Assembly (NCBI RefSeq): GCF_013372205.1
Contig: NZ_CP053831.1
Coordinates: 744,001-808,000, forward strand
Reading direction: 5' to 3'
Source of the DNA: Campylobacter mucosalis
GTDB taxonomy: Bacteria; Campylobacterota; Campylobacteria; Campylobacterales; Campylobacteraceae
DNA: 64,000 bases
Below the pieces are notes generated by a model. That model was not told where the DNA came from, made no database searches, and saw nothing but the letters and a program-made list of their open reading frames with translations. A program made the translations under genes and the position numbers. The number at the start of each line of letters is the position of its first letter. Position 1 is the stretch's first letter. Of the stretch, positions 8,738 to 15,996 are shown in pieces.

Positions 8738-9813
8738 ACGCCATACCACATAAAAAATACTGCAAAAACTGAGTCGATGGCAATGACTGCAAATATCGCG
8801 TTTACAACGCTTATGGTTGTTTTCTCACCAAGACTTAAGGCGTTACCAGTTACTTCAAAACCACGCAAACAGCCAATAAGAGCTATCGCGGCTCCAAAAA
8901 ATGGTGCTTTTATAAGCCCAACATAAAGGTGTCTTAAGTCAATACTATCCTTAAAACGGCTTAAATACTCGCCAAAATTTATATCAAGTATGTTTTTTGA
9001 AACGATCATTTGACCAAAAATACTAACAACATCGGCTAAAAATACAACAGCTGGAAGCACTAAAATCATCGCTATAACACGTGGCAACACCAAAAACAAA
9101 AACGGATCAAGCCCCATTGTTTTCATCGCGTCAACCTCTTCTGTTATCTTCATAACGCCAATTTGTGCAGCAAAACTAGATGATGAACGTCCAGCAACAA
9201 CGATAGCAGCGATGAGTGGTGCGACTTCACGAAGTGTTAAAACACCCATAATATCAACGATAAATATACTAGCACCAAACTTAGCTAGCATTGCTGAGCC
9301 TAGATATGCTAAGACTATGCCTATTAAAAATGACGTTAAAAGCACTATAAAAAGGGCATTTATACCACTATCTTTTATGTAGTTTGATAGCTCTTTAGCT
9401 CTGAAATTTTTAGGTTTTATAAACGCTTTTGAAAGATTGATGATAAACTCGCCTAAAAATGAGCTGAGATTTAGAAAATTTTTATTTAAATCTAAAATTC
9501 TTTTACCCAAATTTGCTATGAAATTTTGCTGTTTTGACTTTGAAAAATTACTTTTATCTATCTTTTTATCATCGATTAGCTCAAAAATTGAGCTTATATT
9601 TTTATTTTGATTTATAAATTTCGCACCAAATTTATCCTTAAAATTTACAAGTAAAATCGCAACTGCGTAATCAATGCTCTTTAAGTTTGCAAAGTCAATC
9701 TCATATTTTTGATGTTTTAACCCTTTAAAAACGGCGTTAAACTGCTTTGCGTCCTTGTAGGTTAGGGCGTCAAAAAGTGCGATTTTATCTCCTGAAATTT
9801 TAATTTTATGCAA
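8734..9813 (-). CDS. mlaE: MlaE permease with N-terminal STAS-like domain
   Basis: This 359-residue protein combines a cytosolic N-terminal region (1-90) that looks like a STAS/MlaB domain (FANLKSIDYAVAILLVNF) with a MlaE permease domain (about 120-359). The permease contains the family motifs LREVAPLIAAIVVAGR and EVDAMKTMGLDP. In E. coli, MlaB is a separate subunit; here the two are fused. It is first in the operon and is transcribed divergently from tgt across about 95 bp. Confidence 0.9.
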   Translation of the reverse strand: MHKIKISGDKIALFDALTYKDAKQFNAVFKGLKHQKYEIDFANLKSIDYAVAILLVNFKDKFGAKFINQNKNISSIFELIDDKKIDKSNFSKSKQQNFIANLGKRILDLNKNFLNLSSFLGEFIINLSKAFIKPKNFRAKELSNYIKDSGINALFIVLLTSFLIGIVLAYLGSAMLAKFGASIFIVDIMGVLTLREVAPLIAAIVVAGRSSSSFAAQIGVMKITEEVDAMKTMGLDPFLFLVLPRVIAMILVLPAVVFLADVVSIFGQMIVSKNILDINFGEYLSRFKDSIDLRHLYVGLIKAPFFGAAIALIGCLRGFEVTGNALSLGEKTTISVVNAIFAVIAIDSVFAVFFMWYGV

Positions 9814-9908
9814 ATTATCCCTTTAATTTAAAGCTGATATTTTAACAAAATCCGCCTGATTTGTTTATAAAATTATTTTTGCTAAAATGGCAATTTTAAA
9901 GGATAGTT

Positions 9909-11030
9909 ATGGAATTTAAAGTATTAAAATACGACGGCAACGCAAGGACTGGAATTTTAAAAACGGCTCACAGCGAGATTGCGACGCCTGTTTTTATGCC
10001 TGTTGGCACGGTTGGTGCGGTTAAGAGCCTTGATGCGATTGATATGGCTGAAATTTTAGACGCCAAAATCATCTTAGCAAACACCTATCATATGTATCTG
10101 CGTCCTGGCTCAAAGGTGGTTAAGGAGTTTGGCGGACTGCACGGATTTAGTAAATTTAACCGCTCATTTTTAACAGATAGCGGTGGATTTCAAGCGTTTT
10201 CACTAAGAGCAAATACCAAAAACGATGACGGCGGGATAAAATTTAAAAGCCATATTGACGGCTCAATGCACTATTTTACACCACGCTCGGTGCTTGATAC
10301 GCAGTATGATTTAGGCTCTGATATTATGATGATTTTAGATGATTTAATAGCACTACCGGCTGAGAAAAAGCGAGTTGAGCTAAGTCTAAAACGCACGATA
10401 AAATGGGCAGATGAGGCGATAAAGTATCACAAGCTTAAACAATCTGAGGGCGTGGGGCTAAATCAAAATATCTTTGGCATTATTCAAGGCGGAACTGATT
10501 ATGAGGCGCGTAAAATTTGTGCGCAGGCGCTTGCAAATATGCCATTTGACGGACTTGCTATTGGCGGATTAAGCGTTGGTGAGAGCAATAATGAAATGTA
10601 TGACACCGTACAAGGCGTTATGCCATTTACTGACGCTTCTCGCCCACGTTACTTAATGGGCGTTGGTACACCGCAGGATTTGGTTGAAAATGTAGAGCGT
10701 GGGGTTGATATGTTTGACTGCGTTATGCCAACACGTAACGCAAGAAACGGCACACTTTTTACAAGTTTTGGCAAGATAAATGTAAAATCGGCTCGTTTTA
10801 TAAACGACCACGCCCCAATTGATTTTGAGTGTAATTGCTACACGTGTCGGCACTACTCTCGTGGCTATCTAAACCACCTTTTTAAGGCTAGGGAGCTTAC
10901 ATTTTTTCGCCTTGCTAGTATTCATAATTTGCATTATTATTTAAATTTGATGAAGCAGATTAGAGAGGCGATAAATAGGGGCGAGTTTGCCAAATTTAAG
11001 CGAAATTTTTATGCAAAAATTTACGTTTAA
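9909..11030 (+). CDS. tgt: tRNA-guanine transglycosylase
   Basis: This 373-residue enzyme exchanges guanine 34 of GUN-anticodon tRNAs for the queuosine precursor preQ1. It shows the substrate-site Asp in FLTDSGGFQ (Asp90), the nucleophile-bearing motif [16 protein letters not shown] (from residue 266) and the zinc-binding CNCYTC (Cys308, 310, 313) with a downstream His. The length is normal for the family. The ribosome site AAAGGATAG precedes the ATG. In C. jejuni, tgt lies near the TrkA-like and aroB genes, which here follow the interrupted receptor gene. Confidence 0.97.
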   Translation: MEFKVLKYDGNARTGILKTAHSEIATPVFMPVGTVGAVKSLDAIDMAEILDAKIILANTYHMYLRPGSKVVKEFGGLHGFSKFNRSFLTDSGGFQAFSLRANTKNDDGGIKFKSHIDGSMHYFTPRSVLDTQYDLGSDIMMILDDLIALPAEKKRVELSLKRTIKWADEAIKYHKLKQSEGVGLNQNIFGIIQGGTDYEARKICAQALANMPFDGLAIGGLSVGESNNEMYDTVQGVMPFTDASRPRYLMGVGTPQDLVENVERGVDMFDCVMPTRNARNGTLFTSFGKINVKSARFINDHAPIDFECNCYTCRHYSRGYLNHLFKARELTFFRLASIHNLHYYLNLMKQIREAINRGEFAKFKRNFYAKIYV

Positions 11031-11062
11031 TTTACATTTAAAGACTACCTTTATGTTTTTTG

Positions 11063-11071
11063 TGAGATAAT
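11063..11071 (+). promoter_or_regulatory. Extended -10 promoter of the interrupted chemoreceptor gene
   Basis: TGAGATAAT is an extended -10 element about 33 bases before the receptor ATG. After the insertion it would transcribe into the left end of the prophage and the half-tRNA. Confidence 0.45.
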
Positions 11072-11103
11072 GCCACAACATCAAAAATAATTAAGGATTA
11101 TAG

Positions 11104-11214
11104 ATGAAGTCTTTACGGGTTAAAGTGGCACTTATACTAGTTGTCATTATGTTTGGCTCAATACTTAGTGTTAGCCTTTTAAGCTACAAGCAAGCCGAGA
11201 AAATGCACGCCGAG
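11104..11214 (+). pseudogene. Methyl-accepting chemotaxis protein, 5' fragment
   Basis: The first 37 codons encode a typical receptor N-terminus: a short basic head (MKSLRVK), the first membrane helix and the start of the periplasmic domain (SYKQAEKMHAE). The gene is then cut by the prophage at the CTGTTAT core. The remainder lies at 32,021-33,862. The open frame runs a little further into the half-tRNA, but that part is not receptor sequence. A ribosome site (AAGGAT) precedes the ATG. Confidence 0.88.
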
Positions 11215-11221
11215 CTGTTAT
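11215..11221 (+). other. attL core (7-bp overlap CTGTTAT)
   Basis: This is the left copy of the 7-bp direct repeat that flanks the element. It forms the anticodon loop of the half-tRNA on its right, which is the usual overlap region for tyrosine integrases that target tRNA genes. Confidence 0.75.
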
Positions 11222-11259
11222 GCCAGGGGTCGGGAGTTCAAGTCTCCCCTTTGACACCA
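11215..11259 (+). pseudogene. 3' half of a tRNA carried by the prophage
   Basis: From the core onward the sequence folds as a tRNA 3' half: anticodon loop CTGTTAT, 3' anticodon stem GCCAG, variable loop GGGTC, T stem GGGAG / loop TTCAAGT / CTCCC, acceptor strand CTTTGAC, discriminator A and encoded CCA. With class I geometry the anticodon would be GTT (Asn). The discriminator is A, not the G usual for tRNA-Asn, so the isotype stays open. No 5' half is present. It is most likely the attP copy of the tRNA this phage family normally integrates into. Confidence 0.8.
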
Positions 11260-11320
11260 ACTAAAATCCCTAAAATACAGCGTTTTAAAGCTCTACAATG
11301 TTTTAAGTTTTGGTTAAGTT

Positions 11321-11382
11321 AGGCACAATTTTTGTCAGTGTGCCAAAGTTTTGACAAAAAATAAGGCACAGTTTGAGGCACA
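11321..11382 (+). repeat. AGGCACA arm-type repeats, left end
   Basis: AGGCACA occurs at 11321, 11364 and 11376, and an inverted 6/7 match (TGTGCC) at 11339. The last two are exactly 12 bp apart, as is the pair at the right end (31941 and 31953). They are probably integrase arm-binding sites flanking the att core. The region 11260-11417 holds no gene. Confidence 0.6.
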
Positions 11383-11417
11383 AATTTTAATTTTATTTTT
11401 CACAGATTTTATATATT

Positions 11418-11645
11418 TTATGCCATCATGCCACCACTAGCACCAAGACCCTCTCTCGTGCCTCTTTCTGTCTCTCCCCTAGCATCTTTACCGCTAAAGC
11501 CACTTTTGTCCCTACCTTCTCTTTCTCTATCCCATTCATCCAAGGCTTCTTTTAGGGTTCGTTTTCCCATTTCTTCTATTTCTTTAGCCATTCTTTGGGC
11601 ATTCTCTTTTGCTCGTCTATTTATCTCTCTCATTTTTTCTTTCAT
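11418..11645 (-). CDS. Small charged phage protein
   Basis: This 75-residue, very basic and acidic protein has a predicted coiled coil (KEKMREINRRAKENAQRMAKE is split by few breaks), then a low-complexity Gly/Arg/Glu tail (GETERGTREGLGASGG). It is the last gene of the leftward operon. No family is recognised. It may be a virion-associated or DNA-associated accessory of the preceding 307-residue protein. Confidence 0.5.
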   Translation of the reverse strand: MKEKMREINRRAKENAQRMAKEIEEMGKRTLKEALDEWDREREGRDKSGFSGKDARGETERGTREGLGASGGMMA

Positions 11646-11674
11646 AGTCTTACTAGCCCCTCTTAAATCATCAC

Positions 11675-12598
11675 CTATCTGCCCATATACCTACCAGCCT
11701 TATTTTTCCATCCAGCAATTTGTTTTGTCTCATAATAGTCTTCTTTACTTGCTATAAGCCCAACTCCATCAAGTATTCCAAGCATATTTTTAATCCCATC
11801 TATAAAGCCAAGTGGTGCTTCATGTACTGGCGTTCCCACATCATCAACCCCAACAAAATCTCCGCCAAATCCAAAGTGATTATCTAGACCAAACGCTGTC
11901 TCTAAAATTTCACTTACTAAAGCAGAAGTCACTGCCGAAACCGCAAAAGTAGAAACCGTAGATGTAACACCAAGTGCTTTTACGGTCGTATTTACAGCCG
12001 TGTTTAATGTCATATTTTTTACACTATTATAAATGGCTTCTGGCACATTTGCTGTATTTACTCTTCCTTGTGTTACACCATCATACACCATACCAGCTAC
12101 AGCTGAGCCTATTGGGCCCATGTATGAAGTAGCTATGTTTTCTATTAAATTTTCAAGTGCAGTATCAGCCACTACCTCTGCAGCAAACCCATTAAAATTT
12201 CCAGTTTTTGCTTTGTTTGTCAAACTGCCATCATGATTAAATTTACTATCTCTTTCTCTTGTGCTTTCTCTTATTTTTTGCCTAAGTTGCACTACCTTAT
12301 CTATTTTGTTGTACATCTGCACGATGTCAAACTCACGCTCTTTAGTTAGTAGTATCTGTATAGGCATTAGCATAAACTCAGCAAAGTCTTCGTTAAAGTT
12401 TATGATAGAAGCACTCAAAGATAGAGATTGATTTATAAAGATTGATCTAAAATCAGCACCAGGCAATACAAAAGAGTTATAAGCACTCCCTCCAGCAAAT
12501 GTATTATCAAGCTTTCCACCAGCCATAAAGGCAAATGTATCATCATCGCTTCTAGCTGTTGCGTTTATAAAGTCATTAAAAGCTATATAACCATACAT
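11675..12598 (-). CDS. Unknown phage protein with Gly/Ala-rich hydrophobic core
   Basis: This 307-residue protein is not recognised. Residues 1-90 are a mixed globular part. A charged helical stretch follows (about 95-130), then a small-residue-rich, membrane-compatible region (about 135-235, with ENIATSYMGPIGSAVAGMV and TSTVSTFAVSAVTSALVSE), and a Gly-rich loop (FGFGGDFVGVDD). Such segments are typical of injected or membrane-spanning virion proteins. It lies 4 bp after the 220-residue coiled-coil gene, with which it probably acts. Confidence 0.6.
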   Translation of the reverse strand: MYGYIAFNDFINATARSDDDTFAFMAGGKLDNTFAGGSAYNSFVLPGADFRSIFINQSLSLSASIINFNEDFAEFMLMPIQILLTKEREFDIVQMYNKIDKVVQLRQKIRESTRERDSKFNHDGSLTNKAKTGNFNGFAAEVVADTALENLIENIATSYMGPIGSAVAGMVYDGVTQGRVNTANVPEAIYNSVKNMTLNTAVNTTVKALGVTSTVSTFAVSAVTSALVSEILETAFGLDNHFGFGGDFVGVDDVGTPVHEAPLGFIDGIKNMLGILDGVGLIASKEDYYETKQIAGWKNKAGRYMGR

Positions 12599-12601
12599 TT
12601 T

Positions 12602-13264
12602 TTAAGTTTTTTTAGTCATTGTCATATTTGTTGGTTCTACTACGCCTGTAACATCTTTACTTATTAGTCTATGCGTTAGATTAAAGAAGTACTTAGTCAT
12701 ATCTGTTGGCACTATCATGCCTCCAGCTTGATTATCACTTATAAATCCGCCCACAACGCCGATAGATTTTATCAATCTATTGTCTTTTACCTGCTCATCT
12801 ATCGCCTTTTGTTGAGCAAGAGCTAGTTTATCCTCTGTGCCTAGCTTTTTTATCTGTGCATCTAGCAGTTGCCCTTGCTTCTTTAAATTTGCTAGTTTAT
12901 CCGCTCTTTGCTCATCTATTTCATCGTTTTTTATCTGCTGACCTCTTGTTTGCTCTCTTATTCCCTCAATATTAGCGTCCATAGCCAAGCCTTGCTTCTT
13001 TAAATTTTCAAGAGTTATATTAAAGCTTAGGTCTTTTTCAGTTACCACCATAGCCACTTGCATTGCTATGGTGGTAAATTGAAGCGTCATCTGTGGCAAG
13101 ATATTTGATAGTATCTTTATACGATAATCATTTGGTATTAGATACTCTGTGAATTTATCCTCGAGATATTTTATAGTCTCTTGAAACGGCGTATTCTCAT
13201 CCACACTTATTCTTAGTAGCTCTTTTACTCTGTTTTGATAACTTTCATTAAAACTAATATCCAT
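12602..13264 (-). CDS. Coiled-coil phage protein
   Basis: This 220-residue protein is dominated by helices. It contains an imperfect internal repeat (NLKKQGLAMDANIEGI and NLKKQGQLLDAQIKKL, about 38 residues apart), then a Gly-rich hydrophobic hinge (SIGVVGGFISDNQAGGM). The function is unknown; a fibrous virion or DNA-ejection component is the best guess. Its ATG overlaps the end of the upstream 79-residue gene by 11 bp. Confidence 0.6.
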   Translation of the reverse strand: MDISFNESYQNRVKELLRISVDENTPFQETIKYLEDKFTEYLIPNDYRIKILSNILPQMTLQFTTIAMQVAMVVTEKDLSFNITLENLKKQGLAMDANIEGIREQTRGQQIKNDEIDEQRADKLANLKKQGQLLDAQIKKLGTEDKLALAQQKAIDEQVKDNRLIKSIGVVGGFISDNQAGGMIVPTDMTKYFFNLTHRLISKDVTGVVEPTNMTMTKKT

Positions 13265-13493
13265 CTTTTTGCCTCTCTAATCGTCTTATCTTTGTTTTTT
13301 GTAATATTATCTCATCACTCATCACTGCCACTTGCGTTTTTACGCCGTTGCTCTCTATTGTGCTTACTCTATCACTTAGACTTTCGCACCAATCTATCAA
13401 GCTTTGTATGCGTTCGTTTATTTGTGAGATTTGAGTATTTAGGTTTGTTATTTGGTTTTCTAGATTATTTATTCTCTCTTCTTGTGTTGGCAT
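13254..13493 (-). CDS. Small coiled-coil phage protein
   Basis: This 79-residue protein has heptad-patterned helices throughout (ERINNLENQITNLNTQISQ) and a basic C-terminus. Its start overlaps the DUF5675 stop (TAATG). It could be a trimerisation or chaperone piece for the neighbouring coiled-coil protein. No family is recognised. Confidence 0.6.
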   Translation of the reverse strand: MPTQEERINNLENQITNLNTQISQINERIQSLIDWCESLSDRVSTIESNGVKTQVAVMSDEIILQKTKIRRLERQKDGY

Positions 13494-13903
13494 TAAAACC
13501 CACTTTCTATCTCTACCTTAAAATTTAAGCCGTTGGTTAGCTCTAAAAATCTGCTTAGAGTGGCTTTTGAGTTAAATACGCCTTTATCGTCATAATTACC
13601 GCCTAATAAAATACAACCCTGCGTATCTTTTGGATGGTTGCCTACGTGGATTAAGATATATCGCTCACGGCTTACTTTGTCATTATAAAGTAGTGGCAAT
13701 ACCTGCTTAAAGCGTGGGCTTTTATGCCATATTACGTTATAAACGCCCTGCGGTATTCTTTTATCTAAGTTAGGACGTATTTCGTCGCTCCCTGCTGGTT
13801 CAAGTGTAAAGCCATTTAATAAAACTTCATCACCCTTAAAAAGCGTAAAACGTCCGATAGTGCCGTCATCTATCTCTTTAAATCTGTTAATTTTAAGTAT
13901 CAT
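13493..13903 (-). CDS. DUF5675-like protein, possible cell-wall enzyme
   Basis: This 136-residue protein matches the DUF5675 pattern: RIPQGVYNVIWHKSPRF, then ILIHVGNHPKDTQGCILLG. The His-x-Gly-Asn ... Gly-Cys arrangement recalls the His/Cys catalytic pair of L,D-transpeptidase (YkuD) folds, and its place in the lysis cassette fits a peptidoglycan role. Enzymatic activity is inference. It is the only candidate for an endolysin in this element, since no canonical lysozyme, amidase or CHAP gene is visible. Confidence 0.7.
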   Translation of the reverse strand: MILKINRFKEIDDGTIGRFTLFKGDEVLLNGFTLEPAGSDEIRPNLDKRIPQGVYNVIWHKSPRFKQVLPLLYNDKVSRERYILIHVGNHPKDTQGCILLGGNYDDKGVFNSKATLSRFLELTNGLNFKVEIESGF

Positions 13904-13931
13904 TGTAATTTTTTAGAATAATTTGTATAAT
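13903..13931 (+). promoter_or_regulatory. Promoter of the candidate type I toxin mRNA
   Basis: TTGTAA (13903-13908), a 17-bp spacer and TATAAT (13926-13931) form a promoter on the plus strand. Initiation would be at about 13938, the first base of GAGGTT, which pairs with the 3' end of the predicted transcript. Confidence 0.6.
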
Positions 13932-13972
13932 TAGCTAGAGGTTAGGCCAGAGGGTCGCAACCTCCAGCCTAA

Positions 13973-13978
13973 ATTATA
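13973..13978 (-). promoter_or_regulatory. Candidate promoter of an antisense RNA antitoxin
   Basis: TATAAT on the minus strand lies inside the toxin leader. Transcription from about 13966 leftward would give an RNA complementary to the toxin mRNA 5' leader. No clear -35 is seen, which is normal for Campylobacter. Confidence 0.45.
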
Positions 13979-14000
13979 CCTCAGAAAGTGAGGTGAGTTT

Positions 14001-14063
14001 ATGCTTAATAACTTACTTGTCATAATTATACTACTTTGTATAATTATAGTCAAGGCTTTTTAG
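14001..14063 (+). CDS. 20-residue hydrophobic peptide, candidate type I toxin
   Basis: The short frame begins MLNNLLVIIILLC and ends IVKAF: one membrane helix with a single Lys near the end, very like Ibs-class toxins in size and composition. It has a plausible Shine-Dalgarno (GAGGTG, 6 bases before ATG) that can be hidden in a hairpin. It lies on the plus strand inside the leftward lysis module, so it is not part of that operon. Too short for homology; function is inferred from the locus structure. Confidence 0.55.
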   Translation: MLNNLLVIIILLCIIIVKAF

Positions 14064-14064
14064 C

Positions 14065-14086
14065 CTAGCCCCTTTTATAGGGCTAG
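14065..14086 (+). terminator. Hairpin after the toxin ORF
   Basis: CTAGCCC (14065-14071), an 8-base loop and GGGCTAG (14080-14086) form a perfect 7-bp stem directly behind the stop codon. There is no U-run after it, so it may be an mRNA-stabilising 3' structure rather than a true terminator. Confidence 0.45.
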
Positions 14087-14140
14087 TAGGTTAAACCTCT
14101 AGCCATTTAAATTACTCCTTATAACTCCTTTCATTATTTT

Positions 14141-14422
14141 TTAGTTTGTTCCTATCTTTGCTTTTATCGCACTTATGATTATGTCTCTAATCTCAACTAA
14201 TAAATCACTGCCAAACCACGCAGCGGTCGCACATATCGCCATACAAAGTCTTTCATTTTGTAAAAAATAAAATGCTATCTCATAAGCGATATATGCTGAA
14301 AATACCCCATCAATAAGCCGATAGCTAAAAGCCTTTAAGCCCTTTTGATCGCTTTTAGTAAAGCCAACAAGTGAGCCTAAAATACCCAGTGCCATTACAT
14401 AAAGCAAATAGCTACTTAGCAT
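14141..14422 (-). CDS. Holin-like membrane protein
   Basis: This protein of about 93 residues has two to three hydrophobic segments (SSYLLYVMALGILGSLVGF; LIDGVFSAYIAYEIAFYFL; MAICATAAWFG) and a short amphipathic basic tail, as in phage holins that time lysis. The ATG at 14422 is preferred (AGAGG five bases upstream) over the in-frame one nine codons earlier, which lies inside the upstream gene. It sits with the Rz/Rz1 pair and the DUF5675 gene. Confidence 0.7.
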   Translation of the reverse strand: MLSSYLLYVMALGILGSLVGFTKSDQKGLKAFSYRLIDGVFSAYIAYEIAFYFLQNERLCMAICATAAWFGSDLLVEIRDIIISAIKAKIGTN

Positions 14423-14430
14423 GTTAGCCT

Positions 14431-14622
14431 CTAAAAAAACGCTTCCCACCAGCTAGGAGGGAATTTTGCATTAAACACACCAACACTTAAAAGCCATGCA
14501 AAGGTGCTAATCTCATCACTACTTATCGCCCATTTAAAAAAATAGTAGCTACTTATGCTTATTAGTGCAGCACTAAAGCCACCAAGTAGATAAATCATAG
14601 TCTTTTTTATAAATTTACTCAT
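14431..14622 (-). CDS. Small two-helix membrane protein of the lysis module
   Basis: This 63-residue protein has two hydrophobic segments (MIYLLGGFSAALISISSYYF and TFAWLLSVGVFNA) and a basic N-terminus. It may be a second holin, antiholin or pinholin working with the gene that follows. No family is recognised. Confidence 0.6.
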   Translation of the reverse strand: MSKFIKKTMIYLLGGFSAALISISSYYFFKWAISSDEISTFAWLLSVGVFNAKFPPSWWEAFF

Positions 14623-14675
14623 TTATACACCCTATTAAAAGCTCATGGACTATTAAAACATATTGCACCACCTCA

Positions 14676-14840
14676 TTAAAGCTCTCTTGGCTTACTCGGA
14701 TCATAAGTCGGCATGGTTGGCAGGTCCTCTTTGTTTAGGCATTTTATAGGGATGTATTGCTTTTTATACTCGGTTATTACCTGTTTATCCGCACAGCCTA
14801 CAAATGCAAAAAGGGCTAAAAGTATAAGAATTTGCTTCAT
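14676..14840 (-). CDS. Rz1-like outer-membrane spanin lipoprotein
   Basis: This 54-residue lipoprotein has lipobox LFAFVGC (Cys16) and a short Pro-containing mature chain (YIPIKC, LPTMPTYDPSKP). Its ATG overlaps the stop of the Rz-like gene (ATGA). An adjoining inner-membrane coiled-coil protein and small lipoprotein is the classic i-spanin/o-spanin pair that fuses the inner and outer membranes during lysis. Confidence 0.8.
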   Translation of the reverse strand: MKQILILLALFAFVGCADKQVITEYKKQYIPIKCLNKEDLPTMPTYDPSKPREL

Positions 14841-15238
14841 TGTCTGTTTTCCTTTAGTTTGTTTATTAAATCCTGAGTGGCTCTTTCATAATATCCCTTT
14901 ATCTCTACGCACTCGCTATTTTTTGGTGCTTTTACGCTCTGTTTGGCTTTTATATTTGCGGTTATCTTTGCTAGGTTTGGCTTTTTTGCTTCTAGCTCTT
15001 TAAATTTGGCGTTTTGTTCGTCTATTTTGGTGTTGCAAGTGGTTAAGCTTGAGCGGATAAGCTCATTTTCTAGCTTATAAATTCCTATCTTTTCATTTGC
15101 GATTTTTAGCTGTTTGTTTAGTGTTTGATTTAGGCTAAATAATATAAAGCTCACACCCACGCAAAAGCACAAAAGGACGTAAATAATAGCGTTTGATTTA
15201 AATAAATTTGGTAAAAAGTTCATTAAAATTTTAAACAT
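14837..15238 (-). CDS. Rz-like inner-membrane spanin
   Basis: This 133-residue protein has one N-terminal membrane helix (AIIYVLLCFCVGVSFILF) and then a periplasmic coiled coil (about 40-90, NKQLKIANEKIGIYKLENEL). Together with the overlapping Rz1-like lipoprotein gene this identifies it as the i-spanin. Two periplasmic Cys (CNTK; ECVEIK) could make disulphide links. Confidence 0.75.
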   Translation of the reverse strand: MFKILMNFLPNLFKSNAIIYVLLCFCVGVSFILFSLNQTLNKQLKIANEKIGIYKLENELIRSSLTTCNTKIDEQNAKFKELEAKKPNLAKITANIKAKQSVKAPKNSECVEIKGYYERATQDLINKLKENRQ

Positions 15239-15240
15239 CT

Positions 15241-15570
15241 TTACTCCCTATATCTTAGCTTATGATATACTCTACAACACAGATAAAAGATACTAACCTT
15301 TAGTCTTGAACAACCAAGCTCTGTCATCATCTCTTTTAAAATTTCATCTGCTAACTCATATTTTTCTAAATCACATAAATAGTCGTGAACTAGTATTGCA
15401 CTTAGATACTCAGGAGAGTTTGGAGGATACACACTCCAAAAGATACGTGGGATATTTGCTCCATTAGTTTTATACCCAGCTGGGATGATAATATCTTGAT
15501 ACCTATACTCTTCTACAAGTTCAAATTTATCTTTACTAAAAGGTTTTAAGATAGGATTATGTATACTCAT
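15241..15570 (-). CDS. DUF1353 phage protein
   Basis: This 109-residue protein matches the DUF1353 family: a beta-rich N-terminus (YQDIIIPAGYKTNGANIPR) and HDYLCD in the middle, the conserved His-Asp pair of the family. DUF1353 genes are common in phage tail/lysis regions; their role is not established. It starts 8 bp after the upstream gene. Confidence 0.8.
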   Translation of the reverse strand: MSIHNPILKPFSKDKFELVEEYRYQDIIIPAGYKTNGANIPRIFWSVYPPNSPEYLSAILVHDYLCDLEKYELADEILKEMMTELGCSRLKVSIFYLCCRVYHKLRYRE

Positions 15571-15578
15571 AGCTATCC

Positions 15579-15983
15579 TTAAAGCACAGACGCTTTTATA
15601 AACATATCATCTAGCTTCTCATCATCCCAATTAAACTGATTAGCTAGAACACCTACAAGTGGATTGGTTCTTTCTATATCTAAAGCATACTCCCACTCTA
15701 CCTTTGCCACTGAGTTATCGCCCTCATTAATAAACTTCTCTACAGCCTCATACACACCCTCTTTAATAAGTTGCAGTCTTGCTTGCCTAGCAGTTATCTT
15801 ACAAGGTACAAACTGTTTTAAAAAGGTATTTATTTGATTTATAACTTCACTATCAGTAATCTCCCAAGTGATGTATTTGCTCTTATCATTTGTCTTTAGC
15901 TTAACCCCAGCTGGAGCTGATATAAGCACTTTATCTTCTAGCGAAGCTTGAATAAAATCAGATGTTACATATATTATGTGCAT
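15579..15983 (-). CDS. Phage tail-associated protein (fibre-adjacent)
   Basis: This is a 134-residue protein. The C-terminal half (ITARQARLQLIKEGVYEAVE ... VEWEYALDIERTNPLV) has the pattern of a widespread small phage protein placed next to tail fibres: an Arg-rich helix, then W-E-Y, then a hydrophobic pair of helices. It is probably a fibre-assembly or baseplate accessory protein; this is a recollection of the pattern rather than a firm family call. Confidence 0.6.
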   Translation of the reverse strand: MHIIYVTSDFIQASLEDKVLISAPAGVKLKTNDKSKYITWEITDSEVINQINTFLKQFVPCKITARQARLQLIKEGVYEAVEKFINEGDNSVAKVEWEYALDIERTNPLVGVLANQFNWDDEKLDDMFIKASVL

Positions 15984-15996
15984 ATTTAATCCTTTT

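Larger units (their letters stand above)
13938..14103 (+). ncRNA. Structured mRNA of the candidate type I toxin
   Basis: The predicted transcript of about 165 nt begins GAGGTT and ends AACCTC(TAGC). On the DNA, the 10-mer GCTAGAGGTT at 13934 is repeated inverted at 14094-14103, so the RNA 5' and 3' ends can pair. Inside are a GAGGTT/AACCTC leader hairpin, a CCTCA-GAAAG-TGAGG hairpin covering the toxin's Shine-Dalgarno region, and a terminator-like hairpin after the ORF. End-to-end closure and a masked ribosome site are hallmarks of hok- and aapA-like toxin mRNAs. Confidence 0.55.

Noticed and set aside
11215-11259. The half-tRNA as a functional tRNA gene
   Set aside because: The 5' acceptor strand, D arm and 5' anticodon stem are missing; only the part from the anticodon loop to CCA is present.
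11428-11757. Plus-strand open frame at the left end of the prophage
   Set aside because: It is antisense to two leftward genes, with low-complexity Leu/Ser/Pro composition.
14713-15003. Plus-strand open frame over the spanin genes
   Set aside because: It is the antisense shadow of the Rz/Rz1 pair, which has clear signal and membrane features.
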